A stretch of 10,165 nt of DNA from Nitrospirales bacterium (GCA_020846375.1 JADLDZ010000076.1:1-10165), one strand, 5' to 3'; counted from the first letter of the stretch, positions 1 to 6,823 are shown. Numbers and translations are program-made. The notes: a model not told the origin generated them from the letters alone.

Positions 1-66
1 ATCCCGGTCGGGTACGGCGAGCTGTGTGGAGGAGGCGATCCCATGCCGGACAAGGAGAGGCGGTGA
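1..66 (+). CDS. 3' end of an unidentified upstream gene (partial)
   Basis: An open frame runs in from the left edge and stops at the TGA at 64-66, leaving 21 residues that end in PMPDKERR. The stop overlaps the GTG start at 63 of the next gene as GTGA, the same junction style as shc/hpnA further on, which supports this being a real gene end. The visible tail (Gly-rich, then charged) carries no recognisable motif, so no product can be named. By position it could be another hopanoid gene, but that is a guess. Confidence 0.55.
   Translation: MPVGYGELCGGGDPMPDKERR
53..57 (+). promoter_or_regulatory. Ribosome binding site choosing GTG 63
   Basis: AGGAG lies 5 bases before GTG 63. The earlier in-frame GTG at 24 would add an Arg-rich, non-membrane leader ahead of the first helix, so 63 is preferred. 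The site sits inside the last codons of the upstream gene, as expected for coupled translation. Confidence 0.6.
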
Positions 67-524
67 GGACATTCCTCGTACTCCTCCTCGCGACCCTGAG
101 TGCCGCCATCGGTGAGGCTCTTTTGAGCTACGGCATGCGGAAGGGGGGAGCGGTCGATCTGACCGTACCCTCACAGTGGCTTGCGCTGGTCCTTTCCGTG
201 GTGCGTAACCCGTATGTCCTTGCCGGCGCACTGTTCCTCGCCGTTTTCTTTTTTCTCTATCTTGCCGCGCTTTCGTGGGCGGATCTCAGCTTCGTCATGC
301 CCCTTACGGCCATGTCGTACCTGTTTGCGGCGCTCCTCGCACGGTTTGCCCTGAAGGAGGAAGTATCCTGGTTCCGCTGGAGCGGGACCGCCATCATTGC
401 GATAGGCATCATCCTGGTTGCCCTCGACGCAAAGCAGCGCACCACGGATGACCGGGCAAACGGGTATCACCTCGCGGAGGGCGCCTCCGGCGCCCGCTCC
501 GATGACAGAAAGCAGGGGTTGTAG
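63..524 (+). CDS. EamA/SMR-like four-helix small transporter
   Basis: A 153-residue inner-membrane protein with about four hydrophobic helices at residues 4-24, 51-71, 77-97 and 104-122, followed by a hydrophilic tail of roughly 30 residues. The pattern of a loop Glu (LKEEVSWFRWSG, residues 97-108) followed by a Gly-rich last helix (AIIAIGIILVALD) is typical of the drug/metabolite transporter superfamily in its half-size EamA or SMR form. Such proteins work as dimers. Relatives include multidrug exporters (EmrE) and the ArnE/ArnF flippase for lipid-linked aminoarabinose. It ends 38 bases before shc, on the same strand and inside the apparent hopanoid operon. Moving a hopanoid or a lipid-linked head-group precursor is therefore a reasonable inference, but nothing in the sequence shows the substrate. 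No helix-1 Glu in the exact EmrE context is evident, although E18 lies in helix 1. Confidence 0.8.
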   Translation: MRTFLVLLLATLSAAIGEALLSYGMRKGGAVDLTVPSQWLALVLSVVRNPYVLAGALFLAVFFFLYLAALSWADLSFVMPLTAMSYLFAALLARFALKEEVSWFRWSGTAIIAIGIILVALDAKQRTTDDRANGYHLAEGASGARSDDRKQGL

Positions 525-562
525 CAGTACCGAACCTTTTCCAGGGAAAACAGGGGTTTGTT

Positions 563-2581
563 ATGGATATGCGGACAGGACAGGATGCCAGGCGTTTTTT
601 CAGACAGCTCTTCATCGCCGGGACGGAGGTGGCCCCCCGCAGGGCGAAGGAGCGGAGCATCCCCTTTGCGGGGCATAGCCGACTGATGGAGAGGACAGGG
701 GAGGCGCTGCGGAAGACGCACTCCTATTACAAGGCACAGCAGCACTCTGACGGCTATTGGTGGTTTGAGCTGGAATCCAATGTGACCATTACCGCAGAGT
801 ATCTGATGCTCCTGCATCTCCTTGGCCTGCAGGACGGAGAACGGGACGCGAAGATCGCGAACCACCTCCTGCGACACCAGCGGGCCGACGGGACCTGGCC
901 GATACACTGGAACGGCAAGGGGGATCTCAGCACCTCCATCGAGGCGTATTTCGCTCTCAAGCTGTCCGGCCTCTCCCCTGAGGCGCCTTCCATGAGAAGG
1001 GCCAGAGACTTCATTCTCGACCAGGGGGGGGTGGAGGCCTCAAGGGTATTTACCCGTATATTCCTTGCCCTTTTCGGGGAATTCGACTGGAGGGCGATTC
1101 CTTCCCTTCCCGTCGAAATCAATCTCCTCCCCTCCTGGTTTCCCCTCACCATTTACGATTTCTCGAGCTGGGCGCGCTCTACCCTTGTGCCCCTCTCCCT
1201 GCTCCTTGATCTGAAGCCGGTGCGGCCCCTCCCCACGGGAAAGGGGGTGCGGGAGCTCTACCGGGAGCCGCATGCGATCCCCCCCCTTACTACGCAAAAA
1301 ATGTCTCCTCTTTCGTGGAAGAGGTTCTTTGTCCTCCTCGACCGGGTCATAAAAGCGGCGGAGGAGCGGCCCCTGAGGCCGATGCGGGAGAGGGCGCGGA
1401 GAGCGACGGAAGAATGGATCCTGGAGCACCAGGAGCCCACCGGCGACTGGGGCGGGATACAGCCCGCCATGGTAAACTCGGTGCTCGCCCTTGTGGCCCG
1501 CGGGTACGATCTGTCGCACGATGCGGTGGAGAGGGGATTGAAGGCGCTCGAAAACTTTACCATCGAGAGGGAGGGGGAGCTGATGCTCCAGTCATGTATC
1601 TCCCCGGTGTGGGATACCGCCCTCACCGCCCTGTCCCTCTTCTCGTCGGGGATGGAAAAGGGGCACCCCGCCCTGGTGCGGGCCTCTGCCTGGCTTGCAA
1701 CGAAGCAGATCTTCAGGAAGGGGGACTGGAGCATCAAACGGCCCGACCTTGCACCGGGGGGATGGGCCTTCGAGCTCGAGAACAGCTGGTACCCCGATGT
1801 GGACGATACCGCTGTCGTGCTCATGTTCCTCAATCGGTATGCCGGGGAGAATTCCGTCAGTGCGCAGAACGTCGAAAGGGGGCTCCGATGGATCCTGGGC
1901 ATGCAGGGCCGGGACGGGGGGTGGGGTGCCTTCGACGTGGACAACACCATGCGGATATTGAACCAGCTTCCATTCGGCGACCTTGAAGCGATGATCGATC
2001 CCGGCACCCCGGACCTCACGGGCAGGGTCCTCGAGCTCCTCGGCCAGATGAAGTACCCTTCCGGCAGCGATACGGTGCGGAAGGCGATACGGTTTCTGAA
2101 GAAGAGGCAGGAGAAAGACGGATCGTGGTGGGGGAGATGGGGAGTCAATTACCTCTATGGGACCAGTTCCGTGTTGTCAGGCCTCCATTCCATCGGCGAA
2201 GACATGTCGGGCTCCTATGTGAGAAAAGCGGTAGAGTGGATCAAGGGAGTGCAGAACGCGGACGGTGGCTGGGGGGAATGTTGTGAATCGTACAGTGATC
2301 CGGCGCTGAAGTGCCGGGGGATGAGCACCCCCTCGCAGACCGCCTGGGCTGTCCTGGCGCTGATCGCCGGGGGAGAGGGGACCGGCGCGGAGGCGGTCAA
2401 AGGAATACAGTACCTCCTGGAGCGGCAGGGGGAAGACGGCACCTGGCAGGAGGAGAGCTTCACCGGGACAGGATTCCCCAAGTATTTCATGATACGGTAC
2501 CACAATTACCGGAATTGCTTCCCTCTCATGGCCCTCGGCAAATTCAGGTCGTTGCTTTTGGAAAAGGGGAAAATGAGGTGA
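563..2581 (+). CDS. shc: Squalene-hopene cyclase
   Basis: Cyclises squalene to hopene/hopanol, the committed step of hopanoid synthesis, as a monotopic membrane protein. It is 672 residues, the usual family length. The catalytic acid motif is DVDDTA at 412-417 (D414 is the proton-donor position). QW repeats (Q...G.W) are visible at about 106-112, 290-296, 448-454, 516-522, 564-570 and 622-628. Cavity residues recalled from the Alicyclobacillus enzyme have counterparts: SPVWD (W350), WAFE (F403), GAFDVDN (F457), RWGVNYLYG (W526) and GTGFP (F638). The position matching Alicyclobacillus H451 appears to be R488 (DLTGRVLE). ATG 563 is preceded by AGGGG at 552-556 with a 6-base gap. The stop overlaps the hpnA start by GTGA, so the two are probably translated together. 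The gene is also called hpnF. Identification is firm; the exact product mix (hopene versus hopanol) cannot be read from sequence. Confidence 0.97.
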   Translation: MDMRTGQDARRFFRQLFIAGTEVAPRRAKERSIPFAGHSRLMERTGEALRKTHSYYKAQQHSDGYWWFELESNVTITAEYLMLLHLLGLQDGERDAKIANHLLRHQRADGTWPIHWNGKGDLSTSIEAYFALKLSGLSPEAPSMRRARDFILDQGGVEASRVFTRIFLALFGEFDWRAIPSLPVEINLLPSWFPLTIYDFSSWARSTLVPLSLLLDLKPVRPLPTGKGVRELYREPHAIPPLTTQKMSPLSWKRFFVLLDRVIKAAEERPLRPMRERARRATEEWILEHQEPTGDWGGIQPAMVNSVLALVARGYDLSHDAVERGLKALENFTIEREGELMLQSCISPVWDTALTALSLFSSGMEKGHPALVRASAWLATKQIFRKGDWSIKRPDLAPGGWAFELENSWYPDVDDTAVVLMFLNRYAGENSVSAQNVERGLRWILGMQGRDGGWGAFDVDNTMRILNQLPFGDLEAMIDPGTPDLTGRVLELLGQMKYPSGSDTVRKAIRFLKKRQEKDGSWWGRWGVNYLYGTSSVLSGLHSIGEDMSGSYVRKAVEWIKGVQNADGGWGECCESYSDPALKCRGMSTPSQTAWAVLALIAGGEGTGAEAVKGIQYLLERQGEDGTWQEESFTGTGFPKYFMIRYHNYRNCFPLMALGKFRSLLLEKGKMR

Positions 2582-3570
2582 AGGCCCTCGTGACAGGAGC
2601 GACCGGGTTCATCGGGCACCATGTGGCGAAGCTCCTTATGGAGGAGGGCGTCCCTGTGAGGGCGCTGGTGCGGTCCGGCGCCGATTCCGCGGCATTGAAA
2701 GGGCTCGGGGCGGAGGTGGCCATCGGCGATGTGAGGGATTACGGGTCCCTCACGCGCGCACTGAAGGGCTGCCGTCATGTCTATCACCTTGCCGCGGATT
2801 ACCGGCTCTGGGTTCCCGACCCGGAGGTCATGTATGCGATCAATGTCACGGGCACACGGAATGTCATCGATGCAGCCCTGGAGAGAGGTGTTGAAAGGAT
2901 CGTCTATACCAGCACGGTAGGGACACTGGCCGCGAGCCCGGAGGGATCCCCCTCGGATGAGAGGACTCCCGTCTCCTTCGGCGACATGGTCGGGCATTAC
3001 AAGAGATCAAAATATCTTGCGGAGAAGGAGGTCTTCGCCTTCATCGAAAGGGGCGCACCTGTGGTGGTGGTCCACCCCTCCACCCCCGTCGGCCCCATGG
3101 ACAGGAAGCCTACCCCCACCGGCAGAATGATTGTGGATTTCCTTAACAACAGAATTCCCGCCTACCTCGATACAGGACTGAACTTCATCGATGTCGAGGA
3201 TGTAGCCGCCGGGCATTGGCTTGCGTGCCGGCAGGGAGAGGCGGGGCGGAGATACATATTGGGGAACAGGAACATCACCCTCAGGGATTTCTTCGGAGCC
3301 CTTGCCCGTATTACCGGGAGGAAGCCGCCCGCGGTCCGGCTCCCCTATCTCCCGGTGCTCTGCGCCGCTTTTATCGATGAGGCGGTATCCGGCATCCTGG
3401 GCGGGAGGCATCCGAGAATCCCGGTCACGGGAGTCAGGATGGCAAGGAAATATATGTTTTTCGATTCCTCACGCGCGGTAAGGGAGCTCCATCTGCCCCA
3501 GAACCCCGTGGAGGGCGCGCTGGAGAGGGCGGTCCGCTGGTTCAGGGACAACGGGTATACGGGTAAATGA
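2578..3570 (+). CDS. hpnA: Hopanoid-associated NAD-dependent sugar epimerase-like SDR, HpnA
   Basis: An extended short-chain dehydrogenase/reductase of 330 residues, the usual HpnA length. The N-terminal Rossmann motif GATGFIG (residues 7-13) binds NAD(P). DVRDYGSL and HLAADYRLW follow the pattern of the family, and YTSTVGTL supplies the Ser region. The catalytic YxxxK is Y141-K145 in GHYKRSKYLAE. The HPSTPVGPMDRKPTPTG region is characteristic of HpnA-type proteins. The start is taken as GTG 2578, which puts the nucleotide motif right at the N-terminus and overlaps the shc stop by four bases. A longer open frame reaching back to 2311 lies inside shc and is not real. HpnA is a common neighbour of hpnH and shc, but its reaction is not settled; a role in sugar side-chain processing is usually presumed from family membership. 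Confidence 0.93.
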   Translation: MKALVTGATGFIGHHVAKLLMEEGVPVRALVRSGADSAALKGLGAEVAIGDVRDYGSLTRALKGCRHVYHLAADYRLWVPDPEVMYAINVTGTRNVIDAALERGVERIVYTSTVGTLAASPEGSPSDERTPVSFGDMVGHYKRSKYLAEKEVFAFIERGAPVVVVHPSTPVGPMDRKPTPTGRMIVDFLNNRIPAYLDTGLNFIDVEDVAAGHWLACRQGEAGRRYILGNRNITLRDFFGALARITGRKPPAVRLPYLPVLCAAFIDEAVSGILGGRHPRIPVTGVRMARKYMFFDSSRAVRELHLPQNPVEGALERAVRWFRDNGYTGK

Positions 3571-3653
3571 TAATGGAGAAGGCACCCATTATTTTCTTTG
3601 AGGATCTGGGGGAGACGCTGCACGGTATGCACCTCAGCAGGAAGAAAACATAA
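3567..3653 (+). CDS. Possible 28-residue small ORF between hpnA and hpnH
   Basis: ATG 3567 overlaps the hpnA stop as ATGA, and the frame runs 28 codons to TAA 3651-3653. That TAA is the start of the AAGGAG used by hpnH. A second in-frame ATG is at 3573. The peptide begins MIMEKAPIIFF, has an acidic middle and ends in basic SRKKT; it has no signal peptide or known motif. The arrangement (overlap at one end, hpnH ribosome binding site at the other) is what a coupling micro-ORF would look like. A 28-codon frame can also arise by chance, no strong ribosome binding site precedes it, and I recognise no homologue. hpnA and hpnH both look complete, so it is not a frame-shifted piece of either. Confidence 0.35.
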   Translation: MIMEKAPIIFFEDLGETLHGMHLSRKKT

Positions 3654-3657
3654 GGAG
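3652..3657 (+). promoter_or_regulatory. Ribosome binding site choosing GTG 3665 of hpnH
   Basis: AAGGAG lies 7 bases before GTG 3665. It fixes the hpnH start at GTG rather than the downstream ATG at 3710, consistent with HpnH proteins beginning MRFP-like and running into the KRFPLVLMLEP segment. It overlaps the stop of the small upstream ORF. Confidence 0.6.
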
Positions 3658-3664
3658 CCGATAC

Positions 3665-4669
3665 GTGCGTTTCCCCGCGAGTCTCCCGGCGGCCCTGACG
3701 GCCCATATCATGAAGAACGCACTGAAAGGGGAGAAGAGGTTTCCCCTGGTGCTCATGCTGGAGCCCACGCACCGGTGCAATCTCGCCTGTGCGGGCTGCG
3801 ACAGGATACGGCTGCAGGAGGAGATGCAGTCGGAGGACCTCACCCTTGAGGAGTGCCTCGGCGCGTCAGAAGAGGCGGGGGCTCCCGTAGTGACCATCAC
3901 CGGCGGCGAACCCCTCTTATACCGGGAGCTGAAGCCGCTGGTTGCAGGGCTCCTCGGGCGGAAACGACACGTTTACCTCTGCTCAAACGGGACCCTGACC
4001 GAATCCTTTATCGAGGAGTTTGCTCCCCATGAGCGGCTTACCCTCAACTTTCACCTGGACGGCCTCGAGGAGACCCACGATGCCATTGCCAACAGGGAGG
4101 GCACCTTCCGGAAGGCGATACACGCGATAAAGAGCGCAAAACAAAGGGGCTTCCGGGTAAGCACCAACACCTCCGTATACCGGAATACGGGAGTCAAGGA
4201 ACTGGAGAGGCTCTTCTCTCTGCTGAAGAGCCTCAATGTGGACGGGAACCTCATCTCCCCCGCCTTCAGCTACGAGAGCGTCGGAGAGACGATCTTCCTC
4301 GACAGGGCGGGGGCGGTGGACAGGTTCCGCCGGATGGAAAGGATCTTAGAGAGTTTCCCCTTCATGAACTCGCCCCTCTATCTGGACTTTCTGCAGGGGA
4401 AGCGGCAGTTGAGCTGCACTCCCTGGGGCAACCCCACCCGGAATCCCCTGGGCTGGAAGGCTCCCTGCTACCTGATCACGGACGCCTACTACTCTTCTTT
4501 CAGGGAAATGATGGTAAAGACCCGGTGGGAGAACTACGGCCCGAAGAGTGACTCGCGCTGCAGGAACTGCATGGTGCACAGCGGCTATGAGGCGACGGTG
4601 ACACGGAACGCCTTCGGGAGTCCGGGAGACCTGTTCCGCCTCCTGCGCTGGAACCTGAAAAGACAGTGA
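3665..4669 (+). CDS. hpnH: Radical SAM adenosyl-hopene transferase, HpnH
   Basis: HpnH uses S-adenosylmethionine and a [4Fe-4S] cluster to make a 5'-deoxyadenosyl radical that adds to diploptene, giving adenosylhopane, the first C35 hopanoid. The protein is 334 residues. The cluster motif CNLACAGC is CxxxCxxC at C38, C42 and C45, following the family segment RFPLVLMLEPTHR. TGGEPL is the SAM-binding GGE motif, and the HLDGL segment matches the radical SAM barrel. The C-terminal CRNCMVHSGYEATV is the HpnH signature with additional cysteines. The GTG start has a good ribosome binding site 7 bases upstream. The stop overlaps the start of the next gene (GTGATG), so translation is likely coupled. 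Its position after shc and hpnA matches known hopanoid clusters. Confidence 0.95.
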   Translation: MRFPASLPAALTAHIMKNALKGEKRFPLVLMLEPTHRCNLACAGCDRIRLQEEMQSEDLTLEECLGASEEAGAPVVTITGGEPLLYRELKPLVAGLLGRKRHVYLCSNGTLTESFIEEFAPHERLTLNFHLDGLEETHDAIANREGTFRKAIHAIKSAKQRGFRVSTNTSVYRNTGVKELERLFSLLKSLNVDGNLISPAFSYESVGETIFLDRAGAVDRFRRMERILESFPFMNSPLYLDFLQGKRQLSCTPWGNPTRNPLGWKAPCYLITDAYYSSFREMMVKTRWENYGPKSDSRCRNCMVHSGYEATVTRNAFGSPGDLFRLLRWNLKRQ

Positions 4670-5547
4670 TGGAGCCGCTGCTCTCCGCTGCGGCAGGCAC
4701 CCTGTTCCTGCGGCCGTATGTTTTTCTCTTTCTCCTTGTATATCTTGTGGGGTGCTCGCTGCACCTGGGCCTGAAAAGGGCGCTCCTCTTCTGCGCCGCC
4801 GGATACCTCATCGCCTGGGTCTCCGAATACTCGTCCATTCATAACGGCATCCCGTACGGCCATTACTATTACCTCGACTCCACGAAGGGGAGGGAAATCT
4901 GGGTCCTGGGCGTCCCTTTCATGGACTCCCTCAGCTATGTGTTCCTGGCGTATGCGAGCTATTGTATGGCCCTGGCCGTCCTCTCCCCGGCCATGCTGAC
5001 GGGGTGGACCGTCTACCTGCTCGAAACGAGAAGCATACGGCATTCCGTTTCCGCCCGCGTTCTCGGAGCTTTTTTTTTCGTCTATCTCGACATTATCATC
5101 GATCCCGTCGCCCTGAGGGGGGAACGGTGGTTCCTGGGACAGCTCTACGGGTATCCCGGAGGAGGGGTCTATTTCGGCGTCCCCCTCTCGAACTTCATCG
5201 GGTGGTTCGTGGTGGGCTTCCTCATGCTGTACGCATTGCAGAAAATCGACAGGGTGTTGTACCGGCTGGGCGTCCGGGACTATGCGGGATACCGCTGTCC
5301 CTGGAGGCATCTCATAGGTCCTTCCCTCTATGCAGGTGTCGTTCTTTTCAATGTCATCGTTACTTTTCTCATTGGAGAGGATACGCTCGGATGGGTGGAT
5401 GTCTTTATCGTTCTGCTTCCCGGAACCCTGTTTTACTTCCTGATGAAGATGAAGCTCGCCCTGGCCGATACGTCCGCCGCCCTGCAAAAGCATCTCGACG
5501 ATTTCCCGGAGGCCGCCCTGCCGCGAATTCAGTATAAAAAGGCATGA
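4669..5547 (+). CDS. Carotenoid-biosynthesis-family membrane protein (CruF-like)
   Basis: A 292-residue integral membrane protein with about seven hydrophobic segments (roughly 14-33, 37-53, 81-105, 128-145, 173-192, 216-235 and 240-258). It resembles the CruF / bisanhydrobacterioruberin hydratase family (Pfam Caroten_synth). Family-like features are the HNGIPYGHYYY segment (58-68), GVPFMDSLSY (81-90), the Asp-rich DIIIDPVALRGERWFLG (141-157) and the YFGVPLSNFIGWF block (168-180). Known members hydrate the terminal C1-C2 double bond of acyclic carotenoid ends. No other carotenoid gene is in the window, and this gene is coupled to hpnH, so it may act on a hopanoid or other triterpenoid instead; that is inference. 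GTG 4666 is an alternative start one codon earlier. Neither has a clear ribosome binding site, as expected if ribosomes arrive from hpnH. Confidence 0.8.
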   Translation: MEPLLSAAAGTLFLRPYVFLFLLVYLVGCSLHLGLKRALLFCAAGYLIAWVSEYSSIHNGIPYGHYYYLDSTKGREIWVLGVPFMDSLSYVFLAYASYCMALAVLSPAMLTGWTVYLLETRSIRHSVSARVLGAFFFVYLDIIIDPVALRGERWFLGQLYGYPGGGVYFGVPLSNFIGWFVVGFLMLYALQKIDRVLYRLGVRDYAGYRCPWRHLIGPSLYAGVVLFNVIVTFLIGEDTLGWVDVFIVLLPGTLFYFLMKMKLALADTSAALQKHLDDFPEAALPRIQYKKA

Positions 5548-5633
5548 TACCAGTGTGCTCCCACGTATAACGCTCCGCCCCTGCTCATCCCTCTGCTTCT
5601 TTCCATACGCATTTCTTCGGAAAGGACACCTGA

Positions 5634-5798
5634 CTAACCCCTCACCACCTCCCCTTGGCCAAAGAGGAGGAGTAGATTCCCCCTCTTACTTTAAGAGGGG
5701 ATGAGGGGCAGTTTTACGCCGTACAGGACACCCTCCCCTTCCTCCCCTCCCCTCAAGGGAGGGGAAAGAGAGAGGATCCCCTGTGGAGGATTCACAGG
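5634..5798. repeat. Hairpin-rich pyrimidine/purine block, probably an intergenic repeat element
   Basis: The plus strand is C/T-rich on the left and turns A/G-rich after about 5755. It contains a TTGGCCAA palindrome (5655-5662), a perfect 9-bp stem with a 3-base loop (5680-5688/5692-5700), a perfect 9-bp stem with a 5-base loop (5743-5751/5757-5765) and a weaker 6-bp stem (5780-5785/5793-5798). The left edge (CCTCCCCTTGG) resembles the complement of the right part (CAAGGGAGGGG), giving imperfect terminal inverted repeats. Blocks of this kind occur in many copies between genes in some environmental bacteria. A second copy is not visible in the window, so the repeat status is inferred. Confidence 0.5.
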
Positions 5799-5828
5799 AG
5801 AGGGACATGTGGGTGTCAGAGGGACATG
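5799..5828 (+). repeat. Two copies of an 11-bp direct repeat
   Basis: AGAGGGACATG occurs at 5799-5809 and again at 5818-5828, a 19-base period. It lies just after the hairpin block. Two copies only, with no known function; it may be the start of a degenerate tandem repeat. Confidence 0.45.
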
Positions 5829-6061
5829 AGAGGGGCAGAGGGGTATCCTCTTGTCTGCAGCGAGCGTCCGGAATAGCAAAGGGGGCCAGACATACGGTAA
5901 CCGCGCCCTGCCCCCACGTGAACTTGAAGGGAAAGAGGAGAGTTATCATAAACAAAAGATCCCCTGAGACCACGGAAGAATTCGCTCGCAAAGAAAGAGG
6001 GTGCCCTCTCGCCCCATGCCGGAAGACACCTGTTCGGATACCTGTTCAGAGGAGTGCTGAA

Positions 6062-6823
6062 TCAGGAAAGAGTCTCGATTACCGTATGGAGCCCGCGCCA
6101 GAGGCTCTTTGCAGCAAGGGAGGAGGCCCTCCCGAGTCTCAGTGCCGAAGGAATCAGTCCGGGGCGCAGGAGCAGAAGCCTGACTGCCCGGACAGTGCGG
6201 TACGAGCCCGAGCCGTCAGCAGTGCCGAAGAAGGCTTCGAGGATGTCCTCATGGTGGAGGTCGGTGACGGCGCGGAGGGCGAGGAAGGGGATTCCCCTCT
6301 GCAACGAAAGCAGGGCGAGGGGAAATGTCTCCATATCGCACACGGGAAAGGTCATGTCAGCAGTCAGAATTCTTTTCAACGCTTCCTTCCGCATCCTCTT
6401 CTGCAGAGTAATGATATATCCCCCCGTCATATCCCGTATCCCGTCCCACCTATCCGCATTGCGCGGAGCAGAGCCGTGGTCGAGGGAAAGCTGTCGTCCT
6501 TCCGGGAGTATGGCTCTCCCCTGCTCTTCATGACAGAGCAGCACGCGGGTACCCCGTATAAGGTCGCCGGGGGTGGCATTCTGATACAGGGCGCCGCAGA
6601 ACCCCGTGGATACCACGAGATCCGGCATCTTCCTTGCAAGAAGATGGTGAAGCGCTGCCTGGGCGCGGAGGGTTCCCATCCCGGTCTGCACGAGATCGAT
6701 TTCGAGGGAAAGGTGTTTTGCAGTGCGCCACAGGAAGGGATGGCTGCTTCTTACCAGCGGGCGCAGCTCCCTGACAATGCACCGTACTTCTTGCGGAAAG
6801 GCGGCAAAAAGCGCTATTCTCAT
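6062..6823 (-). CDS. hpnG: HpnG-like nucleoside phosphorylase/nucleosidase
   Basis: A 253-residue protein of the PNP/UDP phosphorylase superfamily. In hopanoid pathways HpnG cleaves adenine from adenosylhopane to give a (phospho)ribosyl hopane on the way to bacteriohopanetetrol. Visible features are an N-terminal strand RIALFAAFPQEV, the STGFCGAL motif (72-79) of the nucleoside-binding fold, CDMET (162-166; M164 and E165 are ribose-binding positions) and RAVTD (184-188; D188 is the likely base-protonating Asp). A C-terminal extension of about 60 residues, rich in Leu/Arg, follows. ATG 6823 is chosen over TTG 6844 because the family begins directly at the first strand; a GGAGGG lies upstream, though about 13 bases away. 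It stands alone on the minus strand, between the operon and hpnI. A general nucleosidase (MTA/SAH or futalosine type) is the alternative; the setting favours HpnG. The gene symbol is tentative. Confidence 0.7.
   Translation of the reverse strand: MRIALFAAFPQEVRCIVRELRPLVRSSHPFLWRTAKHLSLEIDLVQTGMGTLRAQAALHHLLARKMPDLVVSTGFCGALYQNATPGDLIRGTRVLLCHEEQGRAILPEGRQLSLDHGSAPRNADRWDGIRDMTGGYIITLQKRMRKEALKRILTADMTFPVCDMETFPLALLSLQRGIPFLALRAVTDLHHEDILEAFFGTADGSGSYRTVRAVRLLLLRPGLIPSALRLGRASSLAAKSLWRGLHTVIETLS

Larger units (their letters stand above)
5548..6061. other. Non-coding gap between two convergent genes
   Basis: These 514 bases separate the convergent CruF-like and HpnG-like genes. The left third (about 5634-5800) is a pyrimidine-rich then purine-rich block with several hairpins, listed separately. 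The rest (5800-6061) holds a short direct repeat and nothing I recognise. Open frames here lack family features or ribosome binding sites and are judged spurious. No classical hairpin-plus-T-run terminator was found for either gene, although the stems at 5680-5700 and 5743-5765 could slow transcription. Confidence 0.6.

Noticed and set aside
1315..1986. 223-codon plus-strand open frame in another frame inside shc
   Set aside because: Overlaps the cyclase catalytic region entirely; Gly/Arg/Ala-rich out-of-frame reading.
1258..2148. 296-codon minus-strand open frame inside shc
   Set aside because: The sense strand has cyclase motifs throughout; the antisense translation is Ser/Pro/Arg-rich and featureless.
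4585..5493. 302-codon minus-strand open frame
   Set aside because: Antisense to hpnH and the CruF-like gene; the translation is charged and Gln/Glu-rich without motifs, as expected for the complement of a GC-rich membrane-protein gene.
5634..5830. CRISPR-like array
   Set aside because: The repeats are few, short, inverted and unequal in spacing; no regular direct repeat/spacer pattern exists.
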